Assembly: GCA_963565915.1 (NCBI GenBank)
Contig: OY751495.1
Location: 1,612,001 to 1,676,000, forward strand
Direction of reading: 5' to 3'
Length of the DNA stretch: 64,000 bases
Origin: Entoloma clypeatum
Lineage: Eukaryota; Basidiomycota; Agaricomycetes; Agaricales; Entolomataceae
Shown here: positions 11,179 to 22,600 of the stretch, in pieces
How positions within the stretch are numbered: position 1 is the stretch's first letter
Layout of the letters: every line of letters begins with the position of its first letter
Notes under the pieces: generated by a model
What the model saw: the letters and a program-made list of their open reading frames with translations, nothing else
What the model was told of the DNA's origin: nothing
The model's database searches: none
Made by a program: the position numbers and the translations under genes

Positions 11179-12779
11179 TTAATTTGTACCAGGTTTCGTA
11201 AAATTGAGGTCAAGGGGTAAATCCTGAGACCCTGACGCAGGTCCAACCGAAGCCTCAAAGCCTATACGCAGAATTAATATTCAGTTCACATTTTTCGCAG
11301 AACAGCTATTCGATTCACATACCTAATCTGGCGTTGGTAAGGGAGGATCGGAACTCGACGATTCCACGAATGGGGTAAGTGGTAATCTGTAACAATTCAG
11401 ACACTTCCGTTCGGCAGTAAGCATTACTCACCGCAAGAGTCTCGCTGACATTTCTATCGGCAAGCTATTGAGAAGCCCTTCAGACTAGCATAAAACGAGC
11501 TGGAGAAGTACGTACCGGTAATACTTCGTTCAGGTCAACGCGATGCTCGTCAGCACCTGTAGAGGTTGTCTCAGTCACCCAGTTGGTACGAGTGTACTGC
11601 TCGTCGTAGGTGAGCCGGTAGTCCAGTTTTGTAGTACATGTCGCGCCCGAGAACAAATTAACGCGCTGGTCGACGTTGATATTATCTAAATTAAGCCATG
11701 ACTGGGGTGTGAGAAAGGCAGAAGAGGGAGGGTGTACGGACAGATTGTGGTGGCGCCTTGTTGCGTCCCGCCCGTGGGTGAATGAAAATAATATTGAAGG
11801 TTCTTGTTCTTATCTGAGACCTTGTAATGTCCAATGTGATAATCTTTTGCCTCATGATTCCAGGGGGCCGACACCGTGAACTGCCCACTATACTTCAAAA
11901 TCGTATACACTGTACTGTTGGGGGGCTCCGAGTCCGTCCCATAGGCATACACACGAACGGGCCATGAGATAGTGTAAGTCACATCACTAAAAGGTCGATT
12001 ACACTTGAATTCCAACACATATGAAATGACGTACTCCACAGTTTTGCTTCCAGTGATAGTAATTGACGGGCTAAAACGCCGATAACATTGGTGAGGTCAT
12101 AAGAACTTCTCACACTGGGTGAACGACTTACTCCTTGAAGTAGCACGTCCCATAGGGAGGGACTAGGGTGTCAGCGAAAATCGTATGGCTCGATTCATGG
12201 TGAGCTATGGCGTCAGACGAGTGGGATCGGCACTGTGCAATGAGCTTGACGGCGTGCTGAAGCGATTCAGAAGCGCTAGGGCTTTGTACATTGGGAGGTG
12301 AATCGAATCTTATGAATCCTGGGATGAGATGATGGCGATCGCCGTCGAGCCTGTATGACAGTTATAAGCAAATGATAGAGCTTGAACAAAAAGAGACACC
12401 ACTCATAGACCATCAATGGGACGCCAGTTTCGAGTTCGATCTTGGGCAGATCAATGCATGTTTTGATAGCGCTCTTGAGGATCCGCAGGAGATCGAGGGA
12501 CGGAGAGAAGCAAAGAAGGACGACTTTTAATTTCAAAATCTTCAGGATAGCCTCGGTAGACTCAAGTGTAACATCTTGTTCATGTACGGCCAAGGCCGCA
12601 GGAGGGTTATCAGAATTTAGATGGCACTGGAGAATCGGACGTGGTAACAGTCTCCAGCGGCGACAGGGCTAACATACCTCGGAATACGTCTTGTACAGAG
12701 TAATTGAATAGTTTTCCGCCTTCAGATATTCGAAGAATTCATCAGGATGGCCGCTCCCAATCACGTCGACGTGTAGCAT
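11179..12779 (-). CDS. Unrecognised 396-residue protein in the RHS island, multi-exon
   Basis: ATG at 12779, TAA at 11179-11181. Introns placed at 12627-12677, 12351-12402, 12071-12131, 11686-11741 and 11262-11322 all keep frame. Between the exons ending at 11516 and starting at 11386 there is either one 129-nt intron, which keeps frame, or two introns around a tiny exon ending near 11432. The product has a mixed helical N-terminal part of about 110 residues and a C-terminal half that looks beta-rich, with alternating Tyr/Thr/Val strands (VTYTISWPVRVYAYG, FTVSAPWNHEAKDYHIGHY, ITTYPIRGIVEF). This is loosely reminiscent of aerolysin-like or lectin-type fungal proteins, but I cannot place it in a family. 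A TATA box lies 40 nt upstream. It shares strand with the RHS gene, with its stop 759 nt upstream of the RHS start. Confidence 0.7.
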
Positions 12780-12818
12780 GATGAGTGGTGACTCAGGTGT
12801 TGAACAGAGGATCCCACC

Positions 12819-12826
12819 TATTTATA
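12819..12826 (-). promoter_or_regulatory. TATA box of the 11179-12779 gene
   Basis: Reads TATAAATA on the minus strand inside CTATAAATAG, 40 nt before the ATG at 12779, implying a short leader. Confidence 0.5.
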
Positions 12827-13275
12827 GTGCATGGGCATCCTTAATGGCAGAGGTGACGGGGAAAATGCAATAAACCAAGTCAAGTGACTCGGATGGGGGT
12901 AATTCTTCCGTACTTTCCCGCCTCTCCCTACCCCTACATTATCTACATCACATCATATAGTGCCAGTACAATTCCATTTGACCCCACCGGATGACTTCCC
13001 GTAAGGTTAGATATGTATTCTAAAATAGTAAGTAAGCCGAGATCACACTTGCCAAATGGATCTGGCATCGGACTTTGAATTGCACCCTCTTCTATGTAGA
13101 CTTTTTAATCTGGAACACATGTCAGCATATTCATCGCCCGCGATACCTGTTCCTCAGGCTGATCTCGCAATACATCCCCCACAATTGCCCATAGACAATT
13201 CCATGGAGAGCTCCAAATGTTCGATAAGACAAATTGGGTTTCTGGTGATGGGCAATACATAGCCTATTCGATACA

Positions 13276-13943
13276 TCATTGAGCTAAAAAAACGGGCTCG
13301 TAGTTGATGTTCGTAATTTCCACCACGTCCGCGGCATTGCCGCCACCACGACGAAATGTAAAATACAGCTTTTCCTCCGTCGATGGGTTAACTCCCTCGC
13401 AGGTGATCCTGTTACCACTCTTATATTCTGCCCCCTTGGCGGCGATCCACCAGTTATTCGACGTGCCGGAGCGGCCCTGTCCCATGGCGAACTTCTCGAT
13501 CGTATACGTTCTCAGCCTGTCAGTGTCTTCATCCACTACCTCGATATCCAGCGGCCCATGAAAGGCGAAGTTCAAGTTGTCGGGGTAGTCGTCAAAACTG
13601 CTCTCATCCTTCTTGAAATTATTTCTCCAAAAGTTGGAGGGCACTGAGCTGCCCTTGCGACCCACTGTAAAGTGGAAGGAGCCTTGGTTGTTTCCGTACC
13701 ATATGCGCTGTTGGCCCTTTGCGATCTTGCCTTCTGGGTCTTGTCCCGGGGTGATGGAGTAATCTTCGATGGTGAACTGGCAAAAGGAAACGGCAAACCG
13801 GGGTTTTTCCGCATGGTTTACTTTGAAGTTAATCTGGTTGTCGTGATACGAGAATTGAGGCGATGCTAGGTCGAAATGTTCAAATGTTCAATTTTCAACG
13901 GTTAATCTGGAGAGGAAAACGTACGATCCTCTAGTTCGCTCAT
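13276..13943 (-). CDS. Small island paralogue 1, 202 residues
   Basis: ATG at 13943 (MSELED...), one 59-nt intron (13866-13924, phase 1), TGA at 13276-13278; 609 coding nt. Its paralogue at 15411-16125 has a phase-1 intron at the same point, after a short acidic leader and just before Pro-Ser-Pro-Gln. Shared blocks include DYSIT-GQDP--KIA-GQ, an FxVGR-GSS motif, NLNFAF-G-LD, GTxNNWW and YFTFRRGGxN...VV-ITNIN. The fold looks all-beta with conserved aromatics. No signal peptide or membrane segment is seen. Family not recognised; a lectin-like or other beta-sandwich cytoplasmic protein is possible. An in-frame upstream ATG (14087) exists, but the shorter start matches the paralogue better. A weak TATA-like TTATAAG lies about 50 nt upstream. 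Confidence 0.8.
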
Positions 13944-14132
13944 ATTCACTAATTGGTTCTTCAGGGGTAAGTCCTTGCTTTCGTTGCGCTTATAAGGCAA
14001 TGATACTGGAGCAAAAAAGAAATCGCCTGAGCGAATGTTGAATGAATAATATGACAGCGTACATGTGATATTGGCTCGGTAAGTCACCTCAGGAATGCAA
14101 GAAATGCAGGCGGATCTTATACTCTTTTATTT

Positions 14133-15248
14133 TTAATTTTTTAATTTTTTATTAATCAAAGTTTTACTTACATGCTTGAAACAGTTCCTGAGGTGAGAGG
14201 AGTGCTGATGCTGTATGACACTCGCAATGGTACCAAGTACATGTAAATATGATGGTTGTACATAAGAGTGAATCAGGGTTGCGATGCCCATGGGCGATTC
14301 AAGAGGGACGCGAGTGTTCCAGTCTTTGTCTATATAGATCGACAAGAGTCGTGCGCCAGGAGGGACGGTGGGAGGAGGCCTGGGGGTGACGATCTCCAGA
14401 ATCGGCTTCTGAATTGAATCATCGATGGCATAAGATTCAAAGATCGGAACAAACCTGGTGACACTTTCTGGAAGTGCAGGGGCCCCGGGGTCGCCCCGGT
14501 GCTTGTAGCACGTCGGGATGTTGTGCTCCGATGAAAATCACAGCTGTCCATGTCAACGATGTCGGTCGTTGAATCTGAACGTTGAACCGTCATACCAGAA
14601 TCAGCTGGATGTAATCATGATAATCTTCGCAACCTTCGTTTTCCGTCGGGTAGTACAGTGACCCGTGCTCTCGCAAAGAGCCGGTTTGAAACCCCTTGCA
14701 AGTTCGCCGCTGTCAGACGACTCCATTTCGATGGGGGATATCCTTGGATCGTTGTTCAGGATGTTTACAAATGTAATGGCATATAGTATATGTCGGTAGT
14801 CTGTTGTACCCGTCGCAGGTGGCCCAAATGGAGGGACGCAAGTTTCCGAGCATCACGTTCGCCCCGATTTCCAGGAATCGCATGACTACTAACTTACGAG
14901 CAGAACATACCATAAGAGCTTTATCCTAACATCATGGACCTTTCAATCGTTAGGGATCACAGGAAAACATCCGAACTTCGGGAGTTTCGCGGGTTCACGG
15001 TCAGAACAAGAACCGGTTTCAATGGGAACAGACTCGTTCAAAAGGTTCGTTCATGCGTAAAATCAGACTCCCAGAACTCGAGTACCGTGCATTCGCCACC
15101 GCCAGTGATGTTTTCTCAGAGTCAAGATATGAATATCATTTTACGAGCCATTTGAGTGATCTGCAAGTTCAGAATGACCCCCGATTAACAGTATACTTGG
15201 CAGTCTGCAAGGTCGTCTTGGAATGCGAAATCGTAGCAGGATATCCAT
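14133..15248 (-). CDS. Probable multi-exon gene between the tandem paralogues (model uncertain)
   Basis: A coherent minus-strand reading can be followed through three exons: one from an acceptor near 14716 to a GTATGA donor near 14600 (contains GSLYYPTENEG, EDYHDYIQLIL); one from about 14530 to 14266 (contains LPESVTRFVPIFESYAIDD, EIVTPRPPPTVPPGARL, YIDKDWNTRVPLES); and a last exon after a 51-nt intron, ending at TAA 14133. Upstream, an exon containing FLEIGANVMLGNLRPSIW and a possible start at 15248 (MDILLRF...) are plausible, but the junctions could not be fixed. No family is recognised. It shares strand with its neighbours. A decayed gene is an alternative. Confidence 0.4.
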
Positions 15249-15410
15249 TATAAGTATACTATGTACACGCTACAAGTTTTGAAAGGTCGAGTCAACTTGC
15301 TTGAGTCTTGGGAGGGGGCAACTCGTATACGATTCAGCCAAGCGTCCAATAAGTAATTTCCAACCTGCAATTTGATACAATTTAACGTACACCAATGAGT
15401 ACATCAACTG

Positions 15411-16125
15411 CTAAAAAGTTTGGTTGGGATTGATATTGGTGATGTCCACCACCTCGTTGTTGTTGCCGCCACGACGGAAAGTAAAGTACAGAGGATTCCC
15501 CCCCGATGAAGAAACCCCCTTGCAAGTGATCTTGTAACCGCTCTTCTGATATCCGCCTTTACATCCGACCCACCAGTTGTTCGTGGTACCAGCTTTTCCC
15601 TGTGCTAACCCGAAGTTGGAGATCCTATATGTCTTCCTCGTGCCGCTTTCGCCTCCTTCCCTCACGTCCATATCAAGCGTCCCTCTAAACGCGAAGTTCA
15701 AATTGCCAGGGTGGTGGTCGAAAGTGCTTTCATCCGTGTTCCATCTATTTTTCCAAAAGTTCGCGACCGTGGAACTGCCGCTACGACCCACTTCGAAACT
15801 GAACCTGCCCTCGCTGTCCCCAAACCATGTGCGCACCTGCCCCGCCGCAATCTTATTCTTGGGATCTTGGCCACTGGTGATGGAATAGTCCACGATGGTG
15901 AACTTGCAAGATACCATAGCATATTGGGGCTTTTCCTCTTGGTGCGCCTTGAAGGTGACTTCGTTGTTATGATATGACATCTGAGGCGACGCTAGTACAG
16001 GAAAGCAACGCAATCAGCGGACGTTCGGTGAATAATGTCGATAAGGTTAACGTACGCGTGTCATCCGAGTCGCTCATGTCGCCTTCTCGATGTTGCAAGG
16101 GTTTGTCGCCAGCGTCGCTACTCAT
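15411..16125 (-). CDS. Small island paralogue 2, 216 residues
   Basis: ATG at 16125 (MSSDAGD...), one 64-nt intron (15992-16055, phase 1), TAG at 15411-15413; 651 coding nt. Paralogue of the 202-residue protein at 13276-13943, with the same acidic N-terminal leader, intron position and beta-rich body. Conserved features include FxVGRSGSS, NLNFAFRGTLD, a GTTNNWWVGCKGG block and the terminal FTFRRGGNNNEVVDITNIN. It carries several cysteines (VSCKF, VGCKGG, ITCKG), only some of which are shared with the paralogue. A clear TATA box lies about 130 nt upstream of the ATG. Family and role are unknown; the tandem arrangement and conserved intron show a local duplication. Confidence 0.82.
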
Positions 16126-16255
16126 CTGAGCGGTTTCAAAAGAGGAGTCTGAGCATACGTTCGATAAGTAAAAGAAAGACGTACTTGGCTTGTGTTGTTA
16201 GTTCGTTTATCTCAAAGAGGGATTGCCACTTGCTGGAACCACCAAACACTGCAGG

Positions 16256-16263
16256 TTTTTATA
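16256..16263 (-). promoter_or_regulatory. TATA box of small paralogue 2
   Basis: Minus strand reads GTGTATAAAAACC; TATAAAAA lies about 130 nt upstream of the ATG at 16125. Confidence 0.55.
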
Positions 16264-16264
16264 C

Positions 16265-17921
16265 ACAAGGGTGACCATTGACATGATATAGTGTTTGTGA
16301 CAATGTTCAAAGAGTCGATCGGTTATGAATCTCATCTCAAGGGTCATCTAAGGAACATTCTATCGAAGCACAGGATTCCGGGCTCATCGAATGTGCGGAG
16401 GCAATTAATAAGACAGCTGTTTGCAAAATTCTAGGGCACTCACGGTCTTTTTTATCACTCGGAGGTTGGAGTCTACCGACGATTCCTTCTATTCGATCCA
16501 AACGCACAGAAGGAGGATGACTTCTGGAATGAAAACAGCGGTCAACTGGTCATCCGTGGGAAGGGCGGTCTGAGGTCTGCGATCTGAGATCTGAATACTG
16601 TAGCATTTCAATCAATTCGTCACCTGATCTTCCCACAAACCTAGTCTTATAATACTGGTTGATCTGGTGCCTCAACCAGTTATATTAGGCTTGTTTGCTC
16701 TTATCCTCGAGTTGACTGACAATTCCTACAACTCGATCCCCTTCTCGAAGACCTGTCAACTGCCTTCTCTTCGTCCCCTTGCGTGCCTTGGGGAATGGGA
16801 TTCTGTCCCTTCATTTTATGAGTGATGGGCTGGGCCCCTTCAGGCTGTTTGAAGATATTATGCACCCTTTGTACAATACCTTTATTTTAATTGTATATTG
16901 CGGAGTTCACATTCGTCGTCGCTCAACCCATGCCCAAATGTGGTGGATGGTTGTGGTTGACCTTCTCCGCAGCTTGGTAACATCCGCCATTTCCCTCATG
17001 TCAAGGCGGAACATGTCAGATGGTGACCTTTTTAACTCTCTTGCTTATCATGAATCTCATCTCTTCGGCTTTGTTTTTTTTGTTTGCCAGTTACAAAGCG
17101 CCACCTTTGGGGTACGGAGGACTTAGCCATGGAGTGGAAGGGCCTTAGGACAATTTCACCCACTCACATTGATCCTCATGTCAGTCCCTTCATGAGACCC
17201 GTGAATTCCCAACTTTACTACTACTGCCCGCGCCATGAGGCCCATTCTCTGTCACCTCCAGTTCTCATCCAACGGCCACTTCATACACACATCGTTTTTT
17301 GCGCCCAAGGTTGCCGCTGCCTGGGTGATCTGTGGTTCATACTCACACTCTCCAAGAAACTATGCCCCTCCCGCTAATTTTTTTTCCAGATCAAAATTTT
17401 ATTACTGAGCTTTGGAATGACCATGCAAGCGGTGTGTTTGATGGTCAGTCGTGCTGCTGAGAGAGCCGCTTTTTGGGTGCTTGACTAACGCCTGTGTCCC
17501 AATAGAGGACCCTCTCCGTCACCCTGGGATCTCCCTGTTCAAAACACCGCAACTCCTCATTCCATATGACGAGGATCTCCATTCTCATTGCCTTTTTTCT
17601 CTGTACCAAAATCTTGTCTACATGACCAGCGACATCGGCTATGTCATCTGCAATTTTACCTCCATTGTCGGGGTACCACCGGAAACTATGGACACCCTTC
17701 GCAAATACTCTAAAACATGTGCCAGTTGCTGCTGCACTTTTTCCATTGACGGCTACAATGCGCACCTCAGGCGTATTCCAAAGGTAGGAAAGTGTAGAAG
17801 ATGATATGTACATCAAAAATACATATTTCACACATAGCATTAGTATCTCATGGTAGATAAATATATAGAGACTTGTAGGGGCTGTTTCAGATGCATATAT
17901 ACCCATAGCAAAAGACCCCAA
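16265..17921. other. Gene-poor border of the island
   Basis: No gene assigned. Two frames look more protein-like than noise but match nothing I know: plus strand 16779-17126 (contains MHPLYNTFILIVYCGVHIRR) and minus strand 17445-17800 (contains HSFRWYPDNGGKIADDIADV). They may be relics of mobile elements. Confidence 0.35.
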
Positions 17922-18065
17922 AGAGATATGTGGAGTGTGGAAGGTGGGAGACATGATTCAGTCCTGAAAACATGTTTGGAACACAATGATTGTTATGGGC
18001 ATGCTATCCTGAAGTGCATTTCAGACAAAATCTTATCTCCTGTCTTCCACACTCCACATATCTCT
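17922..18065. repeat. 144-bp foldback element
   Basis: A perfect 22-bp inverted repeat (AGAGATATGTGGAGTGTGGA plus AG) occupies 17922-17943 and 18044-18065. The homology continues imperfectly inward, so the whole unit could fold into a hairpin. It sits exactly where the pol reading of the outer Ty3/gypsy element breaks off. No clear target duplication is seen. Confidence 0.65.
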
Positions 18066-18768
18066 CGGTTTGTGAAAGAGAGTAGATTGGACCGAACGGA
18101 GGAGCAGAACCCTCTTCGAGTTTGATCTTGAGGTCGTAGGGATGGTGTGGTGGAAGAGTGTCTGCTTTTCCTTTACTGAAGATGTCAGCATAGTCGTGGT
18201 ATTCCTCAGGTACATTTGTCAAGTCGGGGGTGTCGGAAGCGGATGCGGAGTGAGTGGAAACAGAGGGAGTTGAAAGGTGAAGTTGAAAGGATTGTGTACC
18301 AGGCAATTTGCATGCCCTCATAAATGCGGCTGCGTTAATGAGTGAAATCTGTGGAGCAGATTGCGGAGGTATGATCGGAGGTTCCGGAGGAGGAAGCATA
18401 GCTGTCCTACCTTGGGAGGGGGTCGATGTTGATGTCGGAAACGGCTCTTTTTGCACCTGTGGATGGAAAGTGATACTGCCCAATACCCAGTCAATCATAG
18501 GATTGTGGCAGGTGAGCCAGTTGTATCCAAGAATCACGGAAGAAGTGGAGTCAAGCGGAGTAACATAAAAATCCTGTTCAAAAGATTCACCTGAAGGAAA
18601 ACATATAGGTATTGTTACAACTTGAGTGATAAACACGTTAGAAGAACCATTGAAAAGCTTTAGTTCTAAAGGTGGAATAGCGGAGATTGGAAGATCATAA
18701 GCGGAGGAAAACTTATTGTCAATAAAACAGTGGGTAGATCCTGAATCAATAAGTGCTGGGACAGAATC
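18066..18768 (-). pseudogene. Outer Ty3/gypsy element: protease and start of RT region, truncated
   Basis: Minus-strand frame with the retropepsin motif IDSGSTHCFID (catalytic DSG), the flap/wing motif VILGYNWL and the segment leading to RT (YDLKIKLEEGSAPPFGPIYS), after which homology stops at the 144-bp foldback element. RT, RNase H and integrase are missing. The upstream part of this frame continues at 25342 beyond the nested element, and the gag gene is at 25479-26771. This is a dead element. Confidence 0.85.
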
Positions 18769-19138
18769 TGTTATGCGTAACAAACCGTTCCAAGGTTCGG
18801 GCAGAGTATGCAGGAAGATGGAAAGGCGAAGAGCAATGTGATTGCTAAATCTAAGGAATGTAGCTATGGTACATGAGGTTTATATAGTACTGACTATGAG
18901 CGGTAGCGAATGAGTCAGTAACTGCGGAAGGCAGTGCGCATGAGTAAGGCAACTGCGGAAGGCTATGCACTAATGAGTAAGCTGACTGTGGAATGAGTCA
19001 GACAGCTGCGGAAAGCGAGTCAGCGCGGGAGCGAAGTATACTAAAGGAAATAAAGTATAATACGATATGTGTAAGCGGGGGCCGATGAGTAAAAATGAAA
19101 AGGTAAGCGTATATGTCCGTAGTCGTTAGTCCGTAACA
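18769..19138 (-). repeat. 3' LTR of the nested chromovirus
   Basis: 370 bp, TG...CA termini, preceded on the left by the target duplication GAATC. Confidence 0.95.
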
Positions 19139-19175
19139 TGTTCCCCTCCTCAAGGTCTGTGTCCTCACAGACTAC

Positions 19176-19544
19176 CTACTCCCATCCATCGTTGCCATTT
19201 GGATCGGCCCAGGCAGGGTCAACTCGGTTACCCCAATCCTTTATCAGTTCATCGTTTACCGCCGTGGCAAACTCTAAACCTCGAACGGTGAGGCGAAGGC
19301 GTCGATTCTCGACAGCAAGGGTGTTGGTATAGTTTTTGAGGATGAGCTTCTCCTCAGCAGTGGGGGCGGTTGGTAAATCGGAGAGGGTATGAAGGCGGAT
19401 ATGCATCTGCCGGTGGAGGATGTCGGTGACGGAGGTTTTGAGCGCATGGATCTGGTCGCGCATGGAGAGCGCTTCGCCGATGAGGGTGGTGATGGTGGGG
19501 TTGATATCGGAAGCATCGGTGGAGGCGGCGGTGATGTTGGACAT
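19176..19544 (-). CDS. Extra small ORF downstream of pol in the nested chromovirus
   Basis: ATG at 19544, 122 residues, intact, between the pol stop (19662) and the purine tract. The sequence is rich in Leu, Thr and charged residues with heptad-like spacing (IGEALSMRDQIHALKTSVTD, AVENRRLRLTVRGLEF), so a coiled coil is likely. It resembles no gag, pol or env domain. Its position after integrase is where some LTR elements carry accessory genes. Its expression would need a spliced or internal message. It could also be captured non-functional sequence, but the open frame argues for use. Confidence 0.6.
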   Translation of the reverse strand: MSNITAASTDASDINPTITTLIGEALSMRDQIHALKTSVTDILHRQMHIRLHTLSDLPTAPTAEEKLILKNYTNTLAVENRRLRLTVRGLEFATAVNDELIKDWGNRVDPAWADPNGNDGWE

Positions 19545-19661
19545 GGCAGAAATGATGTTTGAAAGGTATAAGAAGAACGGCGTGTTGGGCGAGAAGAGTT
19601 GGAGCGGGGAACTCGATGTGACAGAAGTCGATGTGGAAAATGGTTCTCAAAGTTTGTTCTT

Positions 19662-22600
19662 TTATCGTGGACGCGATGGATTTTGCCGATGAAAATCTCG
19701 GATCAAGTCTTGAGCGTTCTGAACATTAGTCCGAGGTTCCCACGTGTTCTCTTCTGGGCCATACCCTTCCCATTGGACAAGGTACTGGATCTTTCCACGG
19801 AATTTCCGAGAGTCTAGGATCGTGGAGACATGGTATTCTTCTCGTCCTTCGACAATGATCGGATCAGGGGCTGGCTTCTTTTTCTGAATGGCATACTTCG
19901 GGGTTTCGTATGGTGATAACAGGGTCTCGTTGAACACAGGGTGGATCATCTTCCAAGTTTTGGGAAGATCAAGACGGTATGCGCTAGCTCCTTTCTTCTC
20001 TAGGACTTTGAACGGTCCGTGTCGGAGGGCGTCAAGTTTCTTTGAGGGACGATCAGTCCTGATGTTAGTCCCTTCCAGCCACACCTTGTCTCCGATGCGG
20101 TAATTCTGAGACGGGCTTCGTCGTGTGTCAACTGTTTTCTTCATCTGATCCTGGGCCTGTTTCAGTGCTGCGTTGGCTTCTTCTCGTGCCTGTTTGAGTT
20201 TTTTCAAGAAGTCGTTTGCCGCTGGATTGGTGTCTTCCAACACAAGTTCTCCCTTCCAAGGATGCAGACCATAGTTGAGATAGAATGGTGTGTACTTTGT
20301 CGCTTGATGTTCTTTGTCATTGTACTGGAATTCTGCGATTGCGATCCATTCCGCCCAATCATCTTGTAGATGGTTGACAAAGTTTCGTAAGAACACCTCG
20401 GTTTCCTGATGCGATCGTTCGGCTTGTCCATCAGTTTGTGGATGGTATGCAGTGGACAGGTTTCTCTTGATTCCCAACATGCGGCAAAGTATCTCCATGA
20501 ACTTCGCGGCGAACTGTGGTCCTCTGTCGCTAATGATCTTCTTAGGGATTCCATGAAGCTTCCATATCTGGTCCCGATAGATCTTGGCTAATCCTTCAGC
20601 CGATAGTTCCACGGTTGTCGGGATGAGATGAAGCATCTTTGAATGTCTGTCCGTGATGACCAGAATTGCGTTCTTCCCATCAGATTCTGGTATCGGTCCC
20701 ACGACGTCAATCCCTATGTCTTCCCATGGTTGACTTGGCGCGGCGTTAGGGTGTAGAGGGGCGTGTCTCCTTTGGCGGCTGATCTTGTTACGTTGACAGG
20801 TGTCACACCCTTTCACATACTTCTTTACGTCATGTAGGATGGTGGGCCACCAGTAGGTGCGAGTGAGGAGTTCATGTGTTCGATATTGTCCTGGATGTCC
20901 TGCCACTGGTGCGTCGTGCGCTTCAAACATCAGTTCTTGGCGCAATTGTGGGTCTGGTGGAACATAGACTCGTTCTCCTGCGTAGGTGATGCCATTTTCC
21001 TGCTGGTACCAGTGAGGATTCTTCTTCAGACCCTGGGCTACTTCTGTCTCCATGCGATTCGAGGCCTTGATGCGTGCGATCCATGGGTTTTCGATGGTTG
21101 TGATGTTTCTGATTTTGATGGAATCAGATGTTTCACCCCCTTCAAAGAATTGTTCCTCCGTGAACATCTCCATTTGTATCACATCTTCTGATTCCAATCG
21201 TTTTAAAAATAGTCCCTCCTTGAGCATTTGGTCGCTGTCCTGCGGCTCGAGTTCCGTCTCATACCAGGGTAAACGTGACAGGATGTCTGCTTTCGCGTTT
21301 GTCTTCCCAGGTACATGTCGCAATTCGAAGTCATAATCTTGTAACTTCATCTTCCAGCGCCTCTGTCGTTGGTTTAGGTCCTGAGGGCGCCGGAAATACT
21401 CCAGGTTTTTGTGATCGGTTAAGATCTCGAAACGTTCCTTGGCTTCAAGTAGATAATGTCGCCAGTCCTTCAGTGCTTCCATGACTGCCAAGAGTTCCTT
21501 GTCATATATCTTGTAATTCTGTTCGGCCGCGGACATGGTCCGCGACAAGAACGCGATAGGATGCCACTTGTCGTCTTGTTTCTGTGAAAGTACTGCTCCA
21601 ATCGCATAACCCGATGCATCGGTTTCGACCCTGAACTGTCCGTCCGTTTTGGGCAATGCCAAGACTGGTGCCGTCGTGATTGCCCGTATGAGACCTTCAA
21701 ATGCTTCTTGCGCCGCTGGTCCCCATGTGAATGCTGTATTTCCCGTAAGTGTTGTAAGTGGCTTTGCGATGTTTGAGTATCCTTCAATGAAGCGTCGATA
21801 AAAATTGGCAAATCCCAGGAACCTCTGGACTTCCTTTTTTGATGTGGGTACTCGCCAGTTCCGGATTGTGTCCACCTTTTCGGTTTCCATCTCAACACGT
21901 CCTTCTCCAACGACATATCCCAATATGGGGCATTTCATTACTTCCCAAAGACACTTCTTCTCCTTTAGGAACAGGTCATTGTCTGACAGAATCTGCAAGA
22001 TCTCTTCGGTGTTCCAGGCGAGTTCTTCCTTGGTTTTACCAATAACCACTATGTCATCCATGTAAATCACACAGATGCGCCGACGGATCTGATCCCTGAA
22101 TAGGCTGGCCATCATCCGCGAGAACGTTCCCGGGGAGTTGCAGAGACCGAAAAACATGACCAATGGTTCAAACAATCCTCGGCTGGTCAGGAAGGCGGCT
22201 TTCCATTCGTCACCCTTCTTGATCCGCACGTTATTGTATCCCCACATGATGTCCATTTTGTTGAAGTAGACTGCGTCCTTCAATACATCCAAGAGGTCGC
22301 TGATGCGTGGGAGTGGGAATTTGTCCTTAACCGTGAATTTATTGACCGTGCGATAATCCTGTACCAATCGTTTGGAACCGTCTTTCTTGTTAATGAAGAA
22401 GCAGGGTGATGCATAAGGGGATTTGGACGGTCGGATCTTTCCGGTTGCCAGGCCTTCATCAATGAATTCGTCCAGTTCTTCTTGCTCCTTTTGGGTCATA
22501 GGATACGTGTTTCCTCCTAGCTCCTTTGGTGCGTCCGGTGTAAGTTCGATGCCGTGGTCCCATTCTCTTTCCTTTGGGATCTTGTCAAAGTTTTCTTTTT

